Part shown: piece by piece, positions 1 to 11,194 of the stretch | How positions within the stretch are numbered: position 1 is the first letter of the stretch | Layout of the letters: each line of letters opens with the position of its first letter | Source of the DNA: Gambelia wislizenii | Lineage: Eukaryota > Chordata > Lepidosauria > Squamata > Crotaphytidae | Length of the DNA: 64,000 nt | Direction of reading: 5' to 3' | NCBI GenBank assembly: GCA_030847615.1 | Contig: JAUMIR010000015.1 | Location: 9,689,501-9,753,500, forward strand | Translations under genes and position numbers: made by a program | Notes under the pieces: generated by a model | What the model saw: only the letters and a program-made list of their open reading frames with translations | Told to the model about the DNA's origin: nothing | Database searches by the model: none

Positions 1-90
1 TACTGTATCCTGGTTGATAAACTTTGACATTCAGTTCTACCACATACTAGTGTCACAAATGCTAAGTGAGTTCTCTCTATTCTGTTCCAG
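1..90 (+). other. 3' end of intron 1 of the first cysteine-rich gene
   Basis: The stretch ends in a pyrimidine-rich tract and TTCCAG at 81-90, directly before the 5'-UTR remainder and ATG at 112. The same arrangement (acceptor, about 20 nt of leader ending CTCCACAAA, then ATGGGCTG) occurs in the paralogue at 11940-11967. That supports the acceptor and the start codon. The donor and exon 1 are outside the window. Confidence 0.75.
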
Positions 91-111
91 CTTCTCCTTC
101 TCTCCACAAAG

Positions 112-870
112 ATGGGCTGTAATGATTGTTGTAGCAACAAGCAATCCTGCTGTGAGCTCTGCTGCAAATCATGTTGCTGTGAGCCCTGCTGCAAACAGTG
201 TCACTGTGAACCCTGCTACAAACAATGTTACTGTGAGCCCTGTTGCAAGCAATCCTGCTGTGAGCCCTGCTGCAAACCATGTTGCTGCGAGCCCTGCTGC
301 AAGCAATCCTGCTGTGAGCCCTGCTACAAGCAATCCTGCTGTGAGCCCTGCTACAAACAATCCTGCTGTGAGGCCTGCTGCAAACAATGTTGCTGTGAGC
401 CCTGCTGCAAGCAATCCTGCTGTGAGCCCTGCTACAAGCAATCCTGCTGTGAGGCCTGCTGCAAACAATGTTGCTGTGAGCCCTGCTGCAAGCAATCCTG
501 CTGTGAGCCCTGCTGCAAACATTGTCACTGTGAACCCTGCAGCAAACAATGTTACTGCGAGCCCTGCTGCAAGCAATCCTGCTGTGAACCCTGCTGCAAA
601 CCATGTTACTGCAAGCCCTGCTGCAAGCAATCCTGCTGTGAGCCCTGCTGCAAACCATGTTGCTGCCAGCCCTGCTGCAAACAGTGTGGTTGTGAACCCT
701 GCTGCAAACAATATTGCTGCAAGCCCTGCTGCAAGCAATCCTGCTGTGAACCCTGCTGCAAACCCTGTAGCTCCAAGCCCTGCTGCTGCCAGATTCTCTG
801 TGTACCCTGCTGCCCTCAAGTGAAATGTTGCCAATGCCAGAGCAAGGACTCCTGTGCAAAGAAATGCTAA
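112..870 (+). CDS. Cysteine-rich EDC structural protein, 252 aa, nonapeptide repeats
   Basis: This is probably a structural protein of cornified epidermis, cross-linked by disulphides. After a 16-residue head (starting MGCNDCCS) come 23 tandem nine-residue units of the type CCKQSCCEP. Variants carry Tyr, His, Pro or extra Cys, and Glu is replaced by Gln or Lys in some units. A non-repetitive Cys-rich tail follows and ends in KKC. There are no membrane or enzymatic motifs. The start lies 22 nt after a splice acceptor (TTCCAG ending at 90), as in EDC genes whose coding sequence sits wholly in exon 2; exon 1 and the promoter lie left of the window. A poly(A) signal lies about 300 nt after the stop. 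It is a paralogue of the gene at 11960-12508. The composition recalls the EDC cysteine-rich protein (EDCRP) of sauropsids, but orthology cannot be proven here, so no symbol is given. Long open frames on other frames and the other strand are repeat artefacts. Confidence 0.9.
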   Translation: MGCNDCCSNKQSCCELCCKSCCCEPCCKQCHCEPCYKQCYCEPCCKQSCCEPCCKPCCCEPCCKQSCCEPCYKQSCCEPCYKQSCCEACCKQCCCEPCCKQSCCEPCYKQSCCEACCKQCCCEPCCKQSCCEPCCKHCHCEPCSKQCYCEPCCKQSCCEPCCKPCYCKPCCKQSCCEPCCKPCCCQPCCKQCGCEPCCKQYCCKPCCKQSCCEPCCKPCSSKPCCCQILCVPCCPQVKCCQCQSKDSCAKKC

Positions 871-1172
871 GGAGCACAAAGAAGTCTAGAAATCTCTAGC
901 TGAAATTGCATATCCCCAGCAACACTGGTTTTTAGGGCTTCAGAACTCCTCTTTCATTCCACCAGGGGGAGAAATCCTACAGCTTCTCAATTGGCTCCCT
1001 CAACCACATCTTAGACTACTCTTATGGTTTTTCTCTCCTTATTCCAAGAATGAACAGCTTTCTCATAAGGGAAGGAGCGAAGTGCATAGGATAGATGCCC
1101 TCTTTATTCTTCTCTTGGTTACAGGGTACTTAATTTTTCTGAACATGTTGTTCAACTAGATATATAGCCAAA

Positions 1173-1178
1173 AATAAA
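1173..1178 (+). promoter_or_regulatory. Poly(A) signal of the first cysteine-rich gene
   Basis: AATAAA lies about 300 nt after the stop codon. The surrounding sequence (AATAAAAnCATGAAACTATG, then AAAGCTGC) is nearly identical to that around the poly(A) signal of the paralogue at 12841, so the 3' UTR end was duplicated with the gene. Confidence 0.75.
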
Positions 1179-1410
1179 ATCATGAAACTATGAAAGCTGC
1201 CCTTGCATCTTGTTTTTCATTCATTATCCTATACTGTTTCTAATGTCCACATCTTGATTTAAATAGGACTTAGGTTTAAGCAGGACCATCTTTCTATGAG
1301 CATATGAAGGATGTATTCTGAGAATGTTAGTATGGCCTACACCCCACTTCTAGAAAGTTAGCATGGCCTACATCCCACTTCTAGAGACCTCAGAAATTGT
1401 GTATTAATAA

Positions 1411-1753
1411 ACTGGCATAATAGCCATGTTTAAATATTTGACGGGATGTCATACTGAGGATGGAGCAAACTTGTTTTCTGCTGCTTCAGAGACTAGGACA
1501 TGGAGCAATGGGTTCAAACTACAGGGAAAGAGATTTCACCTACACATTAGGAAGAACTTTCTGACAGTAAGAGCTGCTCAGAAGTGGAATGTGCTGCCTC
1601 GAAGTGTGTTAGAGTCTCCTTCTTTGGAGGTTTTTAAACAGAGGCTGGATGACCATCTGCCAGGAATGATATGATTGTGTATTCCTGCATGGCAAGGGAT
1701 TGGACTTGATGCTCTTGCGGTCTTTTCCAACTCTATGATTTTATGATTCTGTG
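1411..1753 (+). mobile_element. CR1 LINE, 3' fragment
   Basis: This has the CR1 ORF2 C-terminus and 3' UTR: it begins within the stretch encoding FKYLTGCHTEDGA and ends with the TTGGACT...CTCTTTTCCAACTCTATGATT-type tail. It is 5'-truncated and decayed. The roughly 330 bp after it (1754-2080) show nothing recognisable. Confidence 0.85.
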
Positions 1754-2084
1754 TACATAAGTATATACTTAGAAGGGAGGGCTGACTTGGACTCATCTCC
1801 TAGTGTTACCTGGCAATGGGTCATTCCAAATGGTAAAGGAATATAAGGTCAAGATGCCTGGTGTCTCCCATGTCAGAAGACACTTTTGACAATCCCACAT
1901 GTGCATGAAATAGTGGCTATGAACCAAGCTACATTCAGTTAGCAAGCATTTTCTGCTTACAGGAGCAAAGAGTCACATAAGATCAAGGGAAAGACATTTT
2001 GGTAATGCTCTGGAGGACAAGTACAGAATTGTGTATTTCACCTTTCTCCCCGAAGGGACCCAAGGGGACTCAAAAAATACCACA

Positions 2085-2640
2085 TAAAATACAGTTTAAA
2101 ACCATTACAATATAAAATCTAAAATTACATAAAATATATACAAGTTAAAAGATTAAAAATAAACAAAATAGTTTTTTTTTTAAAAAAAAAACCCAATAAA
2201 AGCCTCCATAAGCCCAGCTACATATTAAAAGCCTGCTTGCATAAAAACATCTTTGTTGGCTGGTAAAAGGAAATCAGGGAGGGGGAAAACCTAGCCTCAC
2301 ATGGGAGGGAATTCCAGAGGGTGAGAGCAGCCACTGAGAAGGCTCTCTCTCAAATCCTCACCAGATGAACCTGTGATGATGGCAGGACCAAGAGAAAGCC
2401 TTCCCCTGATGATCTTAGAACCTTGCTGATTCATATGGGGAGATACAGTCTTCCAAATAGTCTGGACCCCACCCATATAGGGCTTTTTGACCAGTCTGGA
2501 TTGTGTCTGGAAATGAACCTGTAACCAATGAAGCTGTTTTAACATGGAGGTCATATGCTCCCTATAACTGGATCCCATAAGTATTCTGGCTGCAGTATTC
2601 TGGACCAGTGGAAATTTCCAAACAATTTCCAAAGTCAGTC
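2085..2640 (-). mobile_element. L2-like LINE, C-terminal/3' fragment
   Basis: On the minus strand, 2297-2632 reads VQNTAARILMGSSYREHMT followed by LKQLHWLQVHFQTQ, a pattern typical of the C-terminus of L2/CR1-group reverse transcriptase ORFs. An A/T-rich 3' tail runs to about 2085. The element is 5'-truncated. The exact clade is inferred. Confidence 0.6.
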
Positions 2641-2684
2641 CCAGTCAGCTGGGAGGCCACCACACACTCCTGAAACTTGCCTAA

Positions 2685-3234
2685 AAAATGAAACTAACAA
2701 AATGAATTTCAACAGGGAAAATGTAGAGTACAACACTTAGGCAGTAAAAATGAAATACAGATATAGGATGGGTGACACTGGGCTTGACAGCAGTGCATGA
2801 AAAAAGGATCAATAGGAATATTGTGTCTACATCGAGGGAAGTAATAGTGCCACTCTATTCTGTTTTGGTCAGACCTCACCTGAAATATTGTGTCCAGTTC
2901 TGAGCACCACAATTCAAGAAGGATGTTGACAAATGTGTCCAGAGGAGGGCGACCAAAATGGTAAAAGTTCTGGAGACCATGCCCTATGAGGTATGGCTTA
3001 GGAAGTTGGGCATGTTTAGCCTGGACAAGAGAAGGTTAAGAGAGGACTTGATAGCCACGTTTCAATATTTGAAGGGATGTCATACTGAGGATGGAGCAAG
3101 CTTGTTTTCTGCTGCTTCAGAGACTAGGACACAGAGCAATGGATTCAAACTATTGGAAAAGAGATTCCATCTTAACAGTAGTAAGAACTTCCTTTGTGGT
3201 CTCTTCCACCTCTATGATTTTATGATTCTATAAT
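2685..3234 (+). mobile_element. CR1 LINE, 3' fragment with internal deletions
   Basis: It starts in the region encoding NKMNFNRE and runs through the conserved block on regular promiscuous CR1 sequence ([10 protein letters not shown]..., YEVWLRKLGMFSLDKRRLREDLI). It ends TCCACCTCTATGATTTTATG. Frames are broken. The following 3236-3600 holds no recognised feature. Confidence 0.85.
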
Positions 3235-3604
3235 CTTTTTACCAAGATTTGGAAGTCACACATGAGATTATTCTTAAAATATCTTCTTCAACATCACCAC
3301 CAGCAGGAGCCAGAGCAGCAGCACTTTTTGTCCTAGGGTCTATTTAGTACACAGGTTTAAACAACAACAACAAAAAGACTTTTAGAATGGACTAGATAGC
3401 CCCTGTGTTCCCTTTCAGCACCATGATTCTATGGTTTTCTGATTCTCCTCAACCATCTCAGACAGTTAACTTGCTATACTTCAGATGGTTGGAACCATGA
3501 GTCCTGTGACAGGCTTATTGGTGCTAATGTTCTCCTCATTTCTGCATCAAGTTAAACTATACATCAAATGTTAGTGATTGCAGACAGACACAGGAAATAA
3601 TGAT

Positions 3605-4400
3605 ACCAGATGTTGGGTTGAAAATGGGCCACTTTATTTAAATCTTTCCTATTATTTATCTGGAGAACTGCAATGGGGGGAGCAACCTAGTGCAGGAGCA
3701 GCTGGGGCATGAAGTCTGTCTGCAGACCTTCTCACCAGCTCCCTCTGGGTGAAATACCTTAGCTTCAGGAATAAACCAAAAGTTGGGTTTCTCAACAGCC
3801 TGCCCGCATCTGGAAGGCCACCCTGAAAGCCCCTCCCAAGCCAGCAACAAGGGAAATCCCTTTCCCTATCCCGCTAGTCACCGGATGTAAAGAGGCAGTT
3901 CCAGGGACTGCATTTCACTGAAAGGTGGTGCCATAGGTGCTTACCAAACTACAAAATCTCCTCCCTTTCACCTGCCATAGATACAGGACAAGTATCTGCT
4001 TAGGCCCTGTTCCCTACCAGGCTGTCCAAAAGGGACCAGAAACCCCACTGCAGAGCTCCCCAAAAGATCGAATTTCCCGATCTGAAAGGTGCATGTCATC
4101 CTCTCAGTAGAACTCCAGCTTTTGTAAAACAATTTCAGGTTGTGGCAGATTGTGACCCAAACCTTTCCCCAGGGCACTACATACCTCCTTATTTGCTCAA
4201 TGTTGGGCACGCTCTATCAAACACGGATCTCCTTCCCTGCACCATACATGTCTGGGCAATATAGTAGAAAACATAATGTGGACACCTGTCCATTTGGTCT
4301 TAATGATCCTCATGTAATACAATGCTTGCAATATCAGAGTCTTGCCCTTCATTAAACCCTAATCATTCTCTCCCAGATGGATGACAAGGATATGCATTGG
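3605..4400 (-). mobile_element. Retroelement terminal region, probably the 3' end of the DIRS-like element
   Basis: Read on the minus strand, it ends in a polyadenylation-like block (AATAAAGTGGCCC, then about 60 bp). The stretch 3605-3960 is clearly homologous to 28690-29100, which has the same orientation, so this is an interspersed repeat. It lies downstream of the DIRS-like tyrosine-recombinase remnant at 5663-5998 on the same strand and may be its 3' terminus. An LTR from another element is the alternative. Confidence 0.45.
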
Positions 4401-4469
4401 TATGAGGCCATGGCAGTGAAAGCCTCTCTTGGAATGCACTGCCTCGGTGTATGGTGGGGGTCTACTTCT

Positions 4470-4512
4470 TTGTAGGCTTTTAAACAGAGGCTGGGTGGCC
4501 ATTTGTCGGGAA
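4470..4512 (+). mobile_element. CR1 3' fragment, short
   Basis: About 40 bp match the CR1 3' UTR block TTTAAACAGAGGCTGG, then diverge into the Penelope-like tail. Confidence 0.5.
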
Positions 4513-4514
4513 TG

Positions 4515-5350
4515 CTTTGATTGCTTTTTCATGGTTTTTTTCTGGGTTTTGAGGCCATGTTCTGGAATAGTTTATTCCTGATGTTTCGCCTGCATCCAAG
4601 CTCCAGGAACAGAGATTCCACCTCAACATGAGGAGGAACTTTTTGACAGTCAGAGCTGTTCGGCAGTGGAACACACTCCCTCGGAGCGTGGTGGGGTCTC
4701 CTTCCTTGGAGGTCTTTAAACAGAGGCTGGATGGCCATCTGTCGGGGATGCTTTGATTGTGATTTCCTGCGTGGCAGGGGGGTTGGACTGGATGGCCCTC
4801 GTGGTCTCTTCCAACTCTGCAATTCTATGATTCTATGATTCTATGATTCTATGACTGGCATCTTCAGAGAATGGTGGTGTAGCGGGTGGGGGGGTTATAT
4901 ACTGTGAGTCCTTGTTGGAGAAGGTATGCACTTTTGTGTATTTGAATGGCTAGTTCCTGGGGGGAGATATGTAAGGAGGATTAGTGTCTATTTAGCTAAT
5001 GGTCCATTGTCTACTGGGAATCCCCCTGTCTCTGGATGGAGTTCATTTGTATGTGTTGAGTTTTGATTTTGGTGTTTTTCAGGACTGGTAGCCAGATTTT
5101 GTTTACTTTTAGGGTTTCTTCTTTCCTATTGAAGTTGTCCAGGTGTTTGTGGATTTCAATAGCTTCCCTATGCATTGCGATGTGATAGTTCTTCCAGAAT
5201 TTCATTGTTTTCAAATAACATTTTGTGTCCAGGTTGGTTTATCATGTGTTCTGCTACTGCTAATTTTTCTGGCTGGCCCAGTCTGTAGCATCTCTCATGT
5301 TCCTTGATTTGTGTTTGCACGCTATAGATGCCGGCCATGAAAGTCTTTGA
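4515..5350 (-). mobile_element. Penelope-like retroelement, C-terminal/3' fragment split by a CR1
   Basis: The minus strand at 5011-5340 encodes a block with IKEHERCYRLGQPEKLAVAEH and, one frame away, HREAIEIHKHLDNFNRKEE followed by LKNTKIKT. This is typical of the GIY-YIG endonuclease end of Penelope-like elements. The downstream non-coding part carries GTTTCGCCTGCAT and CTGGCATCTTCAGAG, now separated by a CR1 insertion at 4596-4855. Frameshifts make it inactive. Confidence 0.65.
4596..4855 (+). mobile_element. CR1 LINE 3' end with ATTCTATG tail
   Basis: This is a young-looking CR1 3' end. It runs from the stretch encoding LQEQRFHLN to four tandem copies of ATTCTATG at about 4822-4853. It is inserted into the Penelope-like 3' region, whose sequence resumes at CTGGCATCTTCAGAG. 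Confidence 0.85.
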
Positions 5351-5442
5351 CTTCATAATGTGATTGTTTATTCCTGTGCAGCAGGGGCTGGACTGGATGG
5401 CCCTTGTAGTATCTTCCAACTCTATGATTCTATGATTCCTAC
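5342..5442 (+). mobile_element. CR1 3' fragment
   Basis: A short CR1 3' UTR tail: GGACTGGATGGCCC, then CCAACTCTATGATTCTATG. It abuts the 5' border of the Penelope-like fragment. Confidence 0.7.
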
Positions 5443-5449
5443 CCATTCA

Positions 5450-7928
5450 ATGAGGGCCATGTCACCCACCCTCAACTGTATTCCAAAATAGCTCATGCAG
5501 GCCTGTCAGGCTGCCCAATAAATAAATCATGCTGTGGCCACAGATCATCACACAATGCCTCACTGGCCACAACCGAGAGTCTGCAAACAGAAAGTACATG
5601 TCATGTTAATAATGCAAAGGTCACACGTACTTACTTATGGTATGCAGAAGACCTCCAGTGCCTTATCCACATAATACTTCTTGAATCCATACCCAAAACC
5701 ACAGTGGTAGATGCCAGCCCAATTCTGAAAGAATGGTTACCAAATTTAATCCCTTTGGACTGATAGCTGATAGAGCTCTGGAGGTAATGGACCAGAACTG
5801 GAATTTTGTCACAGGGGATAGGTCCTCATGAATAAACAGAGGGCCAGGCTGGGAACCTCTGGTTACCACAAACAGCTCCAAAGCCCTCACCAGACATAGA
5901 GTTTGGTCACTGCACAGTGGCAAGTCCAAATAGACACCCATGCCACACTGATCCACTTTAGAGGAGGATGTGAACAGCATAATTTGTTGATCCTCCATAT
6001 GGAGATCTCTTAAACTCCAATGCTTTGCAGAACCTGTCTCTCTCTGATGCCACCACCAGCTTACTAATTCTCAATTCTCCAAAAAAGGCCATCAGTGCAG
6101 CAGTGTGTAACAAAAGGGCTTCATATGGAGAGCTACAAATACCCTGCCATACTTCACCTTCAGAATATTGGGGGGAAACGGAGACCTACCAGGGGGAAAA
6201 GGGAGGTCTACCAGCATCAGATCTGCTGCCATAGCTGCATCCAGAGCCAACACTCTAAAGTGCTCTATCTGCATACAGGAGAGAGTATCAGCGATACCAT
6301 TGTCAATGTCAATGACATGTTGAACTGTAAAAAAAATGTTGTGCCTAAGACATTGTAACATAAAAGCCCAAACCAGCCTCATAACACACTTTGACTTATA
6401 GGTCAAGGAATTAATAACTTTCACAGTGGGCATGTTATCACACCAAAATTGGACAGCAGTGTTGGCCAGCTCATCCACCCAAATTCATGTGGCCACAAGA
6501 ATTGGAAACCACCTGCCCTTGAAACATACCCCAAATCCAATTGTGCCTACCACATCAGATGAAACTTGTAATGCTCCCTGTAACTTCCTATCCTCACATC
6601 AAAAGGAAATACTATTAAAGCCACTCAGAAATTCTAACCATGTCTTCAAATCCTGCCTAATGCCTTCTGAGAGGTAGATCCAGTGGTGCGGACTGGAAAC
6701 CTTGCTAATAACATTGAACAATTGCTGGAGGAATGCCATTCCAGGTGCAACCACCTTACACATGAAAGTCAATGTCCAATAAGCTCCTGGAACTCCCTCA
6801 ACATGGCCTTTTCATATTCCAAAAAAAAAAAAAAAGAGGACACCCTAAACCTCAGCCTGCACAACTGATTAACTGTGTCAATATAAATTCCTAAAGACAT
6901 CAACTGGTGGGCAGGTCCTTCTGTCTTCTCTGGAGCCAAGGGCATACCTAGTTCCCCAGCCAACTGGCCAAACTCCCATAGTAGAGCTAGACATTGCCCA
7001 GGTCCATCCTGCTTGATGAACAAAACATCCAGATAGTAGATTATATACACTTTGAACCACTGTGGGTCTTAATGGCCCATTCCAAAAAGAGGATGAATGT
7101 TTCAAAAGCTGAACAGGATACCAAACATCCCATTGGGAGATCTCAGTACATGTAAAACTTGTTGTCAAAACAAAAACCAAAAAATTCAAAATCTTATGGG
7201 TGTCTGTACAGGGTACAGAAAGGGACCACCACCTGACATCTTTTTACCAAATGCCCACTGTGTGACCTCTCACCCTACGCTGAGTGTGCTGGAGCTATCA
7301 GTTGCATACAAAGCTGAGAGTGCATCATATCCCAACGAAGGATGGGATAGATGGCTGCTCTCATGTGGAAGATCTCATCATATAATAACCAAGCTGGACA
7401 AGAATTGTCAATGCAAGCCCAGTGAATGATATCAATGTATATTGGATCACAGGGGATGCCCTCATAGGTTGTGTCTTGGCAATAACCCCCACATAAATAA
7501 AAAAGCCAGAGAGCCAATTAGACCAATTTATCTCAACTTTCCTCCTCCTTAGCCAAATTTCTTTCTCATCAAGATCCCCTTTCTTTTCCATTTCCCTATA
7601 CAACAGTGAAAACATGTCTACCTACTCACCCTTCAGAATCTTCTGCCTAGGTGACTTCAACAAGTCATCCTCCAATGGAAGCACCAATTCTCCATAAGGG
7701 GGAGAGGGATAGAAGCATATGGAATGAATCATAGCCTAACCTGACAGGAGGTGGTGATAATCCACTTCTATATCCTTCCAAGACTGAGGTAACCTCTCCG
7801 TGCAGAAACAGGCCAAGGTGACCACTGGGTGGGGACCAGCCCCATAGTTGCAATGCCATAGACCATCTATTGAAACCTCCTTGTGAACCACCTGTAGGCC
7901 CATATCTGATGTTGAAGGTGCATGCATT
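5450..7928 (-). mobile_element. DIRS-like retrotransposon, decayed RT-RNase H-tyrosine recombinase region
   Basis: Read on the minus strand, the remnants come in DIRS order. First is a gag-like stretch (7665-7930). Then comes a reverse transcriptase part (6769-7050; CLALLWEFGQLAGELGMPLA followed by PEKTEGPAHQLMSLGI). An RNase H part follows (6092-6478; VQFWCDNMPTVKVINSLT, later HVIDIDNGIADTLS). Last is a tyrosine recombinase-like part (5663-5998; GPLFIHEDLSPVTKFQFW). Each part sits in its own broken frame with stops and frameshifts, so it is dead. Later insertions split it: 7929-8185, CR1 at 8225-9170, and Penelope/CR1 at 4470-5442. Assignment to DIRS rests on the RT-RH-YR order and is inference at family level. 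Confidence 0.65.
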
Positions 7929-8185
7929 ACCAAATTTATTTTATTTATTTATTTATTTATACCCCACTCTTCAGCCTCACGGCTATCAGAGCGGCTTACA
8001 AATTGTTTTAAGCAATAGCTATTTACACATGTACACTGCATTAAGCAGTTTCCAATGTGTGTTAGCTAATTTCCCCCCCACAAGCTGGGTACTCATTTTA
8101 CCGACCTACGAAAGGATGGAAGCTGAGTCTACCTTGGAGCCTGCTGGAATCGAACTTGCAACATGGTGACTTGCAGGACTGACAT
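7929..8185 (-). mobile_element. SINE/LINE 3'-tail repeat (A/T-rich 'TTTATTTATA-CCCC' family)
   Basis: It starts with a TTTATTTATTTATTTAT run, then CCCCACTCTTCAGCCTCACGG and GGCTATCAGAGCGGCTTACAA. Related copies occur at about 32660-33170. Read on the minus strand it ends in an A-rich tail, as expected for a retroposed element. The family name is uncertain. Confidence 0.55.
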
Positions 8186-8224
8186 TTAACCACTATAACT
8201 ATCAAGCATGTTTTCCTGTGACTC

Positions 8225-9170
8225 AGTAGACTCACCTTCAAGTGCTGGGGCTGCTGAACCCATTGCTCTGTGTCCCAGTCTCTGGAGCAGCAGAAATCAA
8301 GCCTGCTCCACCCTCAGTATGACATCCCTTCAAATATTTAAACATGGCTATTATGTCACCTCTCAATCTTTTCTTCTCTGGACTAGACATGACCAGCTCC
8401 CTAAGCCGCTCCTCATAGGGCATGGCTTCCAGACTTCCCACCATCTTGGTCACCCTCATCTGGACATCTTCCAGCTTCTCAATTTCCTTCCTGAATTGTG
8501 GTGCCCACAACTGGACACAGTATTCCAGGTGAGGTGTGACTAAAGCAGAATAGAGTGGCACTATTACTTCCCTATTAATGCAGCCTAAAATCACATTGGC
8601 TTTTTTAGCTGCCATATCACACTGCTGACACATGTTCAGCTTGTGGTCAACCAAGACTCCTAGATCCCTTTCGCATGTACTGCCATCAAGCCAGGTGTCA
8701 CCCATCCTATATTTCTGCATTTCACTTTTACTGCCCAAGTGTAGTATCCGACCTTTCTCCCTGTTGAAATTCATTTTGTTAGTTTTGGCCCAGCTTTCAG
8801 CAAATGCACCTCTCCTGCTGTCACAGCTGCCTCGGATGGGGGGATCTAGATTCAGACTTCAGTTACTATCTCTTGGATCTTTAGAAAGTTTCCCCCCATA
8901 AATTGTAAGGTAATGGTGGAAATGGAAGTGAATTATGGGTATAATTGTGTTAGCTTTGGCCCAGCTTTCTAATCTGTTTAGGTCATTTTGAATTCTGATG
9001 TGTCCTCTGGGGTATTAGCTACCCCTCCTAATTTGATGTCATTTGCAAACTTGATAAGAATGCCCTCTGTTCCCTCATCCAAGTCACTGATGCACTTTCC
9101 CAAGGCATCTAAGCCCTCATGAAAGTCATATGCACTTTCCCAAGGCATTTAAGCAGGGCAGGATTTCATT
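8225..9170 (-). mobile_element. CR1 LINE, 3' half, carrying a 150-bp insertion
   Basis: The minus strand encodes the CR1 ORF2 C-terminus (8238-8774: [20 protein letters not shown], then [20 protein letters not shown]). CR1 RT sequence continues beyond 8949 (LIKFANDIK-like part). Between these, 8799-8948 is foreign sequence flanked by a 21-bp duplication of CR1 sequence. Confidence 0.85.
8799..8948. repeat. 150-bp repeat, copy A, inserted in CR1 with a 21-bp target duplication
   Basis: It is flanked by near-identical 21-bp copies (GTTAGTTTTGGCCCAGCTTT plus C at 8778-8798 and 8949-8969, one mismatch). It is homologous over its whole length to 10292-10441. The duplication length suggests LINE-mediated insertion. 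No RNA-polymerase-III box was recognised. Confidence 0.7.
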
Positions 9171-10285
9171 AGTCATAGACTTCTGCTTGGACACCTTGGG
9201 GGCTTTATAAGTAGGGAGTGGAACCTATTTGGGAGGTTCCTTGGCTTCCTCAAGGACTTTAATCCTGTCCAAACTGACTTGCCATGGAACCTCATCCCCT
9301 TCCTCCCCTGATGAAGTGTCACTTTCAGCTGGGGGTATTTGGGGGGCATTTTTTTTTTTAGCAGGCTCCTTGCCCTGAGGCCTGCCCTTGCCTTTTTGGG
9401 GTGCCATGTGAACATAAGGATGTAAGTCCTAGTCAAACACACAAACCACTAAGGAAGGTGAACAAAATATTATAAGCAATGTATATGACTAAAAATTCCT
9501 GGCTCCGAACATCTAAAATAAGAAAAAAATGGGGATGCTTCCCTGCTCCTTTAGGGAGGAGGTTAGTTATGCTTCTCCAGGCCCTGGTCTACCAGGACCC
9601 ATATGCCCCACCCCCAACCAGCAGTGCACCAAACCACAGAAAGAGGCTGCCCTCAATTAACGCCACTCCAGCCTGGGGCCCTCCTCCCAAAATGAAGCCC
9701 CAAGGTGTATACACAGAAAGGGATGCAGGCCATGTGTAAAGAGCAGGCCCAGTACCCATGTGACACCAAACAAGTGTACCCTACCAAGCCCTCACATTTG
9801 GCAACACGGTGAGGAGTGAGGGGCAGCAAATCAGGCCTTTTGATAAGGAGGGAACAATGGTTTACTGAATCCCGCCCTGGGAAAGTACCCACTCAAGAGG
9901 ACTCTCCCCACGGCAACAACAACCTCTGATGAACCCACCTCTGCCCAGGCCTGGTTGGTGACAATTGGCTTTGAGACCACACAGCATAGCCAGCATTGCT
10001 GCTCCACCACTTGACCCCACCCCATCGGCCTGCCAGAAACCAAAGTACTGTACAAGCACTACAAGCATCCGCTGTCTTCAATTTGGTCAATTCAACATCA
10101 TCCGGGTGTTTCTTTTCCTTTTTTTTAAGGCTGTCAATCGTCTCCCCTTCACTTAAACAAATTTCAAAGAGGATGAAGTGAGTGGTACCAAGAGCTTAAG
10201 TATCCTCTGGCCCCACACATCCACCCCATGCTCTCATCTTTGGCACAAGTGCCATGAGGCCAGTTTAGCTCTCCTTGCCTTCAAG
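9171..10285 (-). mobile_element. DIRS-like element, 5'/gag-proximal part
   Basis: The minus-strand frame 9225-9407 begins MAPQKGKGRPQGKEPAKKK and continues into an acidic SSGEEGDE stretch. This resembles the basic N-terminus of a retroelement gag, and it lies upstream of the RT-RH-YR remnants on the same strand. The rest is non-coding and broken. Membership in the same element is inferred from strand and order. Confidence 0.45.
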
Positions 10286-10291
10286 ACCAGT

Positions 10292-10441
10292 CAGCAAATG
10301 CACCTCCCCTGCCATCACAGCTGCGTCGGATGAGGGATCTAGATAAGACTTCAGTTTCTATCTCTTGGCTCTTTAGAAAGTTTACCCCCATAAATTGTAA
10401 GGTAATGGTGGAAATGCAATTGAATTATGGGTATAATTATG
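10292..10441. repeat. 150-bp repeat, copy B
   Basis: It runs from CAGCAAATGCACC to GGGTATAATTATG and aligns along its full length to 8799-8948 with few differences. No flanking duplication was found here. This copy may be the source, or part of the 5' end of the neighbouring retroelement. The stretch 10442-11160 up to the next promoter holds no recognised repeat or gene. Confidence 0.65.
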
Positions 10442-11164
10442 TGACAATGTCATGGCCCAGATGTAGACAGATGAACCCACTCCTAAGCAAAATCCCACTC
10501 CCAGAGATGGAATCTATACTTGTGGCATAAGGATTCCATACAGAATGGAAATGACTAATATTACTAATCTTGTGACATTCAGGGGAGACATGAGAATGGT
10601 GACTAAAAGACAGAAAAGGGGTGCATCACTAGATAGTGATGCTTGTCTTGCACTATATCCTTAATTTTGAGTCACCAAGTGCCACCACTGACTCCTGAGT
10701 GTTGCCTTACTTAGCCAGTGTGACATCTTCCTTCTTCAATGAGTATAATTAGCAGCAATATCTTGCATTCTCTGTTTGGACAGGAGGAAATTGTAAGAAA
10801 TCTGCATGTCTCTGGGGGAGATGTACTAAAGTAAGACCACTTGTTGATTCATCCTCAAGGTGGTCATCATTAGTTCCTGGAGGACAGCTCAGTTTGCATC
10901 TCTACTACACTAAATATTTGTCCTGTTCCAGTAATCCGTTGAGTGCTACCTAAACACCTAAGCAAATTACAGTGTTAATGAATGAAACAAAGGTTAATAA
11001 GAGACCATATAGAATTTTCACCTCCATTACAAATTCAGCAGGAGTCAAGAAGGATCATGGACCGGATGATTTTGCAAGGGGTGGAAATGCACTCTGATGG
11101 AAGGGGGATAATTACCCATACTTCGGTGCTGCCTCACTTCCTTGAAAAAGGGTGCTAGAAGCTG

Positions 11165-11172
11165 TATAAAAA
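11165..11172 (+). promoter_or_regulatory. TATA box of the second cysteine-rich gene
   Basis: TATAAAAA lies about 30 nt upstream of the presumed transcription start and about 65 nt upstream of a good splice donor (GAAG|GTAAGA). This matches the EDC promoter layout also seen at 36119 and, on the minus strand, at 22355. Confidence 0.8.
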
Positions 11173-11194
11173 GCTTCCATCCCTCAAAATTTCA

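Noticed and set aside
14..877. Long frames of 236-269 aa in other frames and on the minus strand over the first cysteine-rich gene
   Set aside because: The 27-bp repeat has no stops in several frames. Only the plus frame at 112 has the EDC start context, the acceptor and a paralogue with the same head and end.
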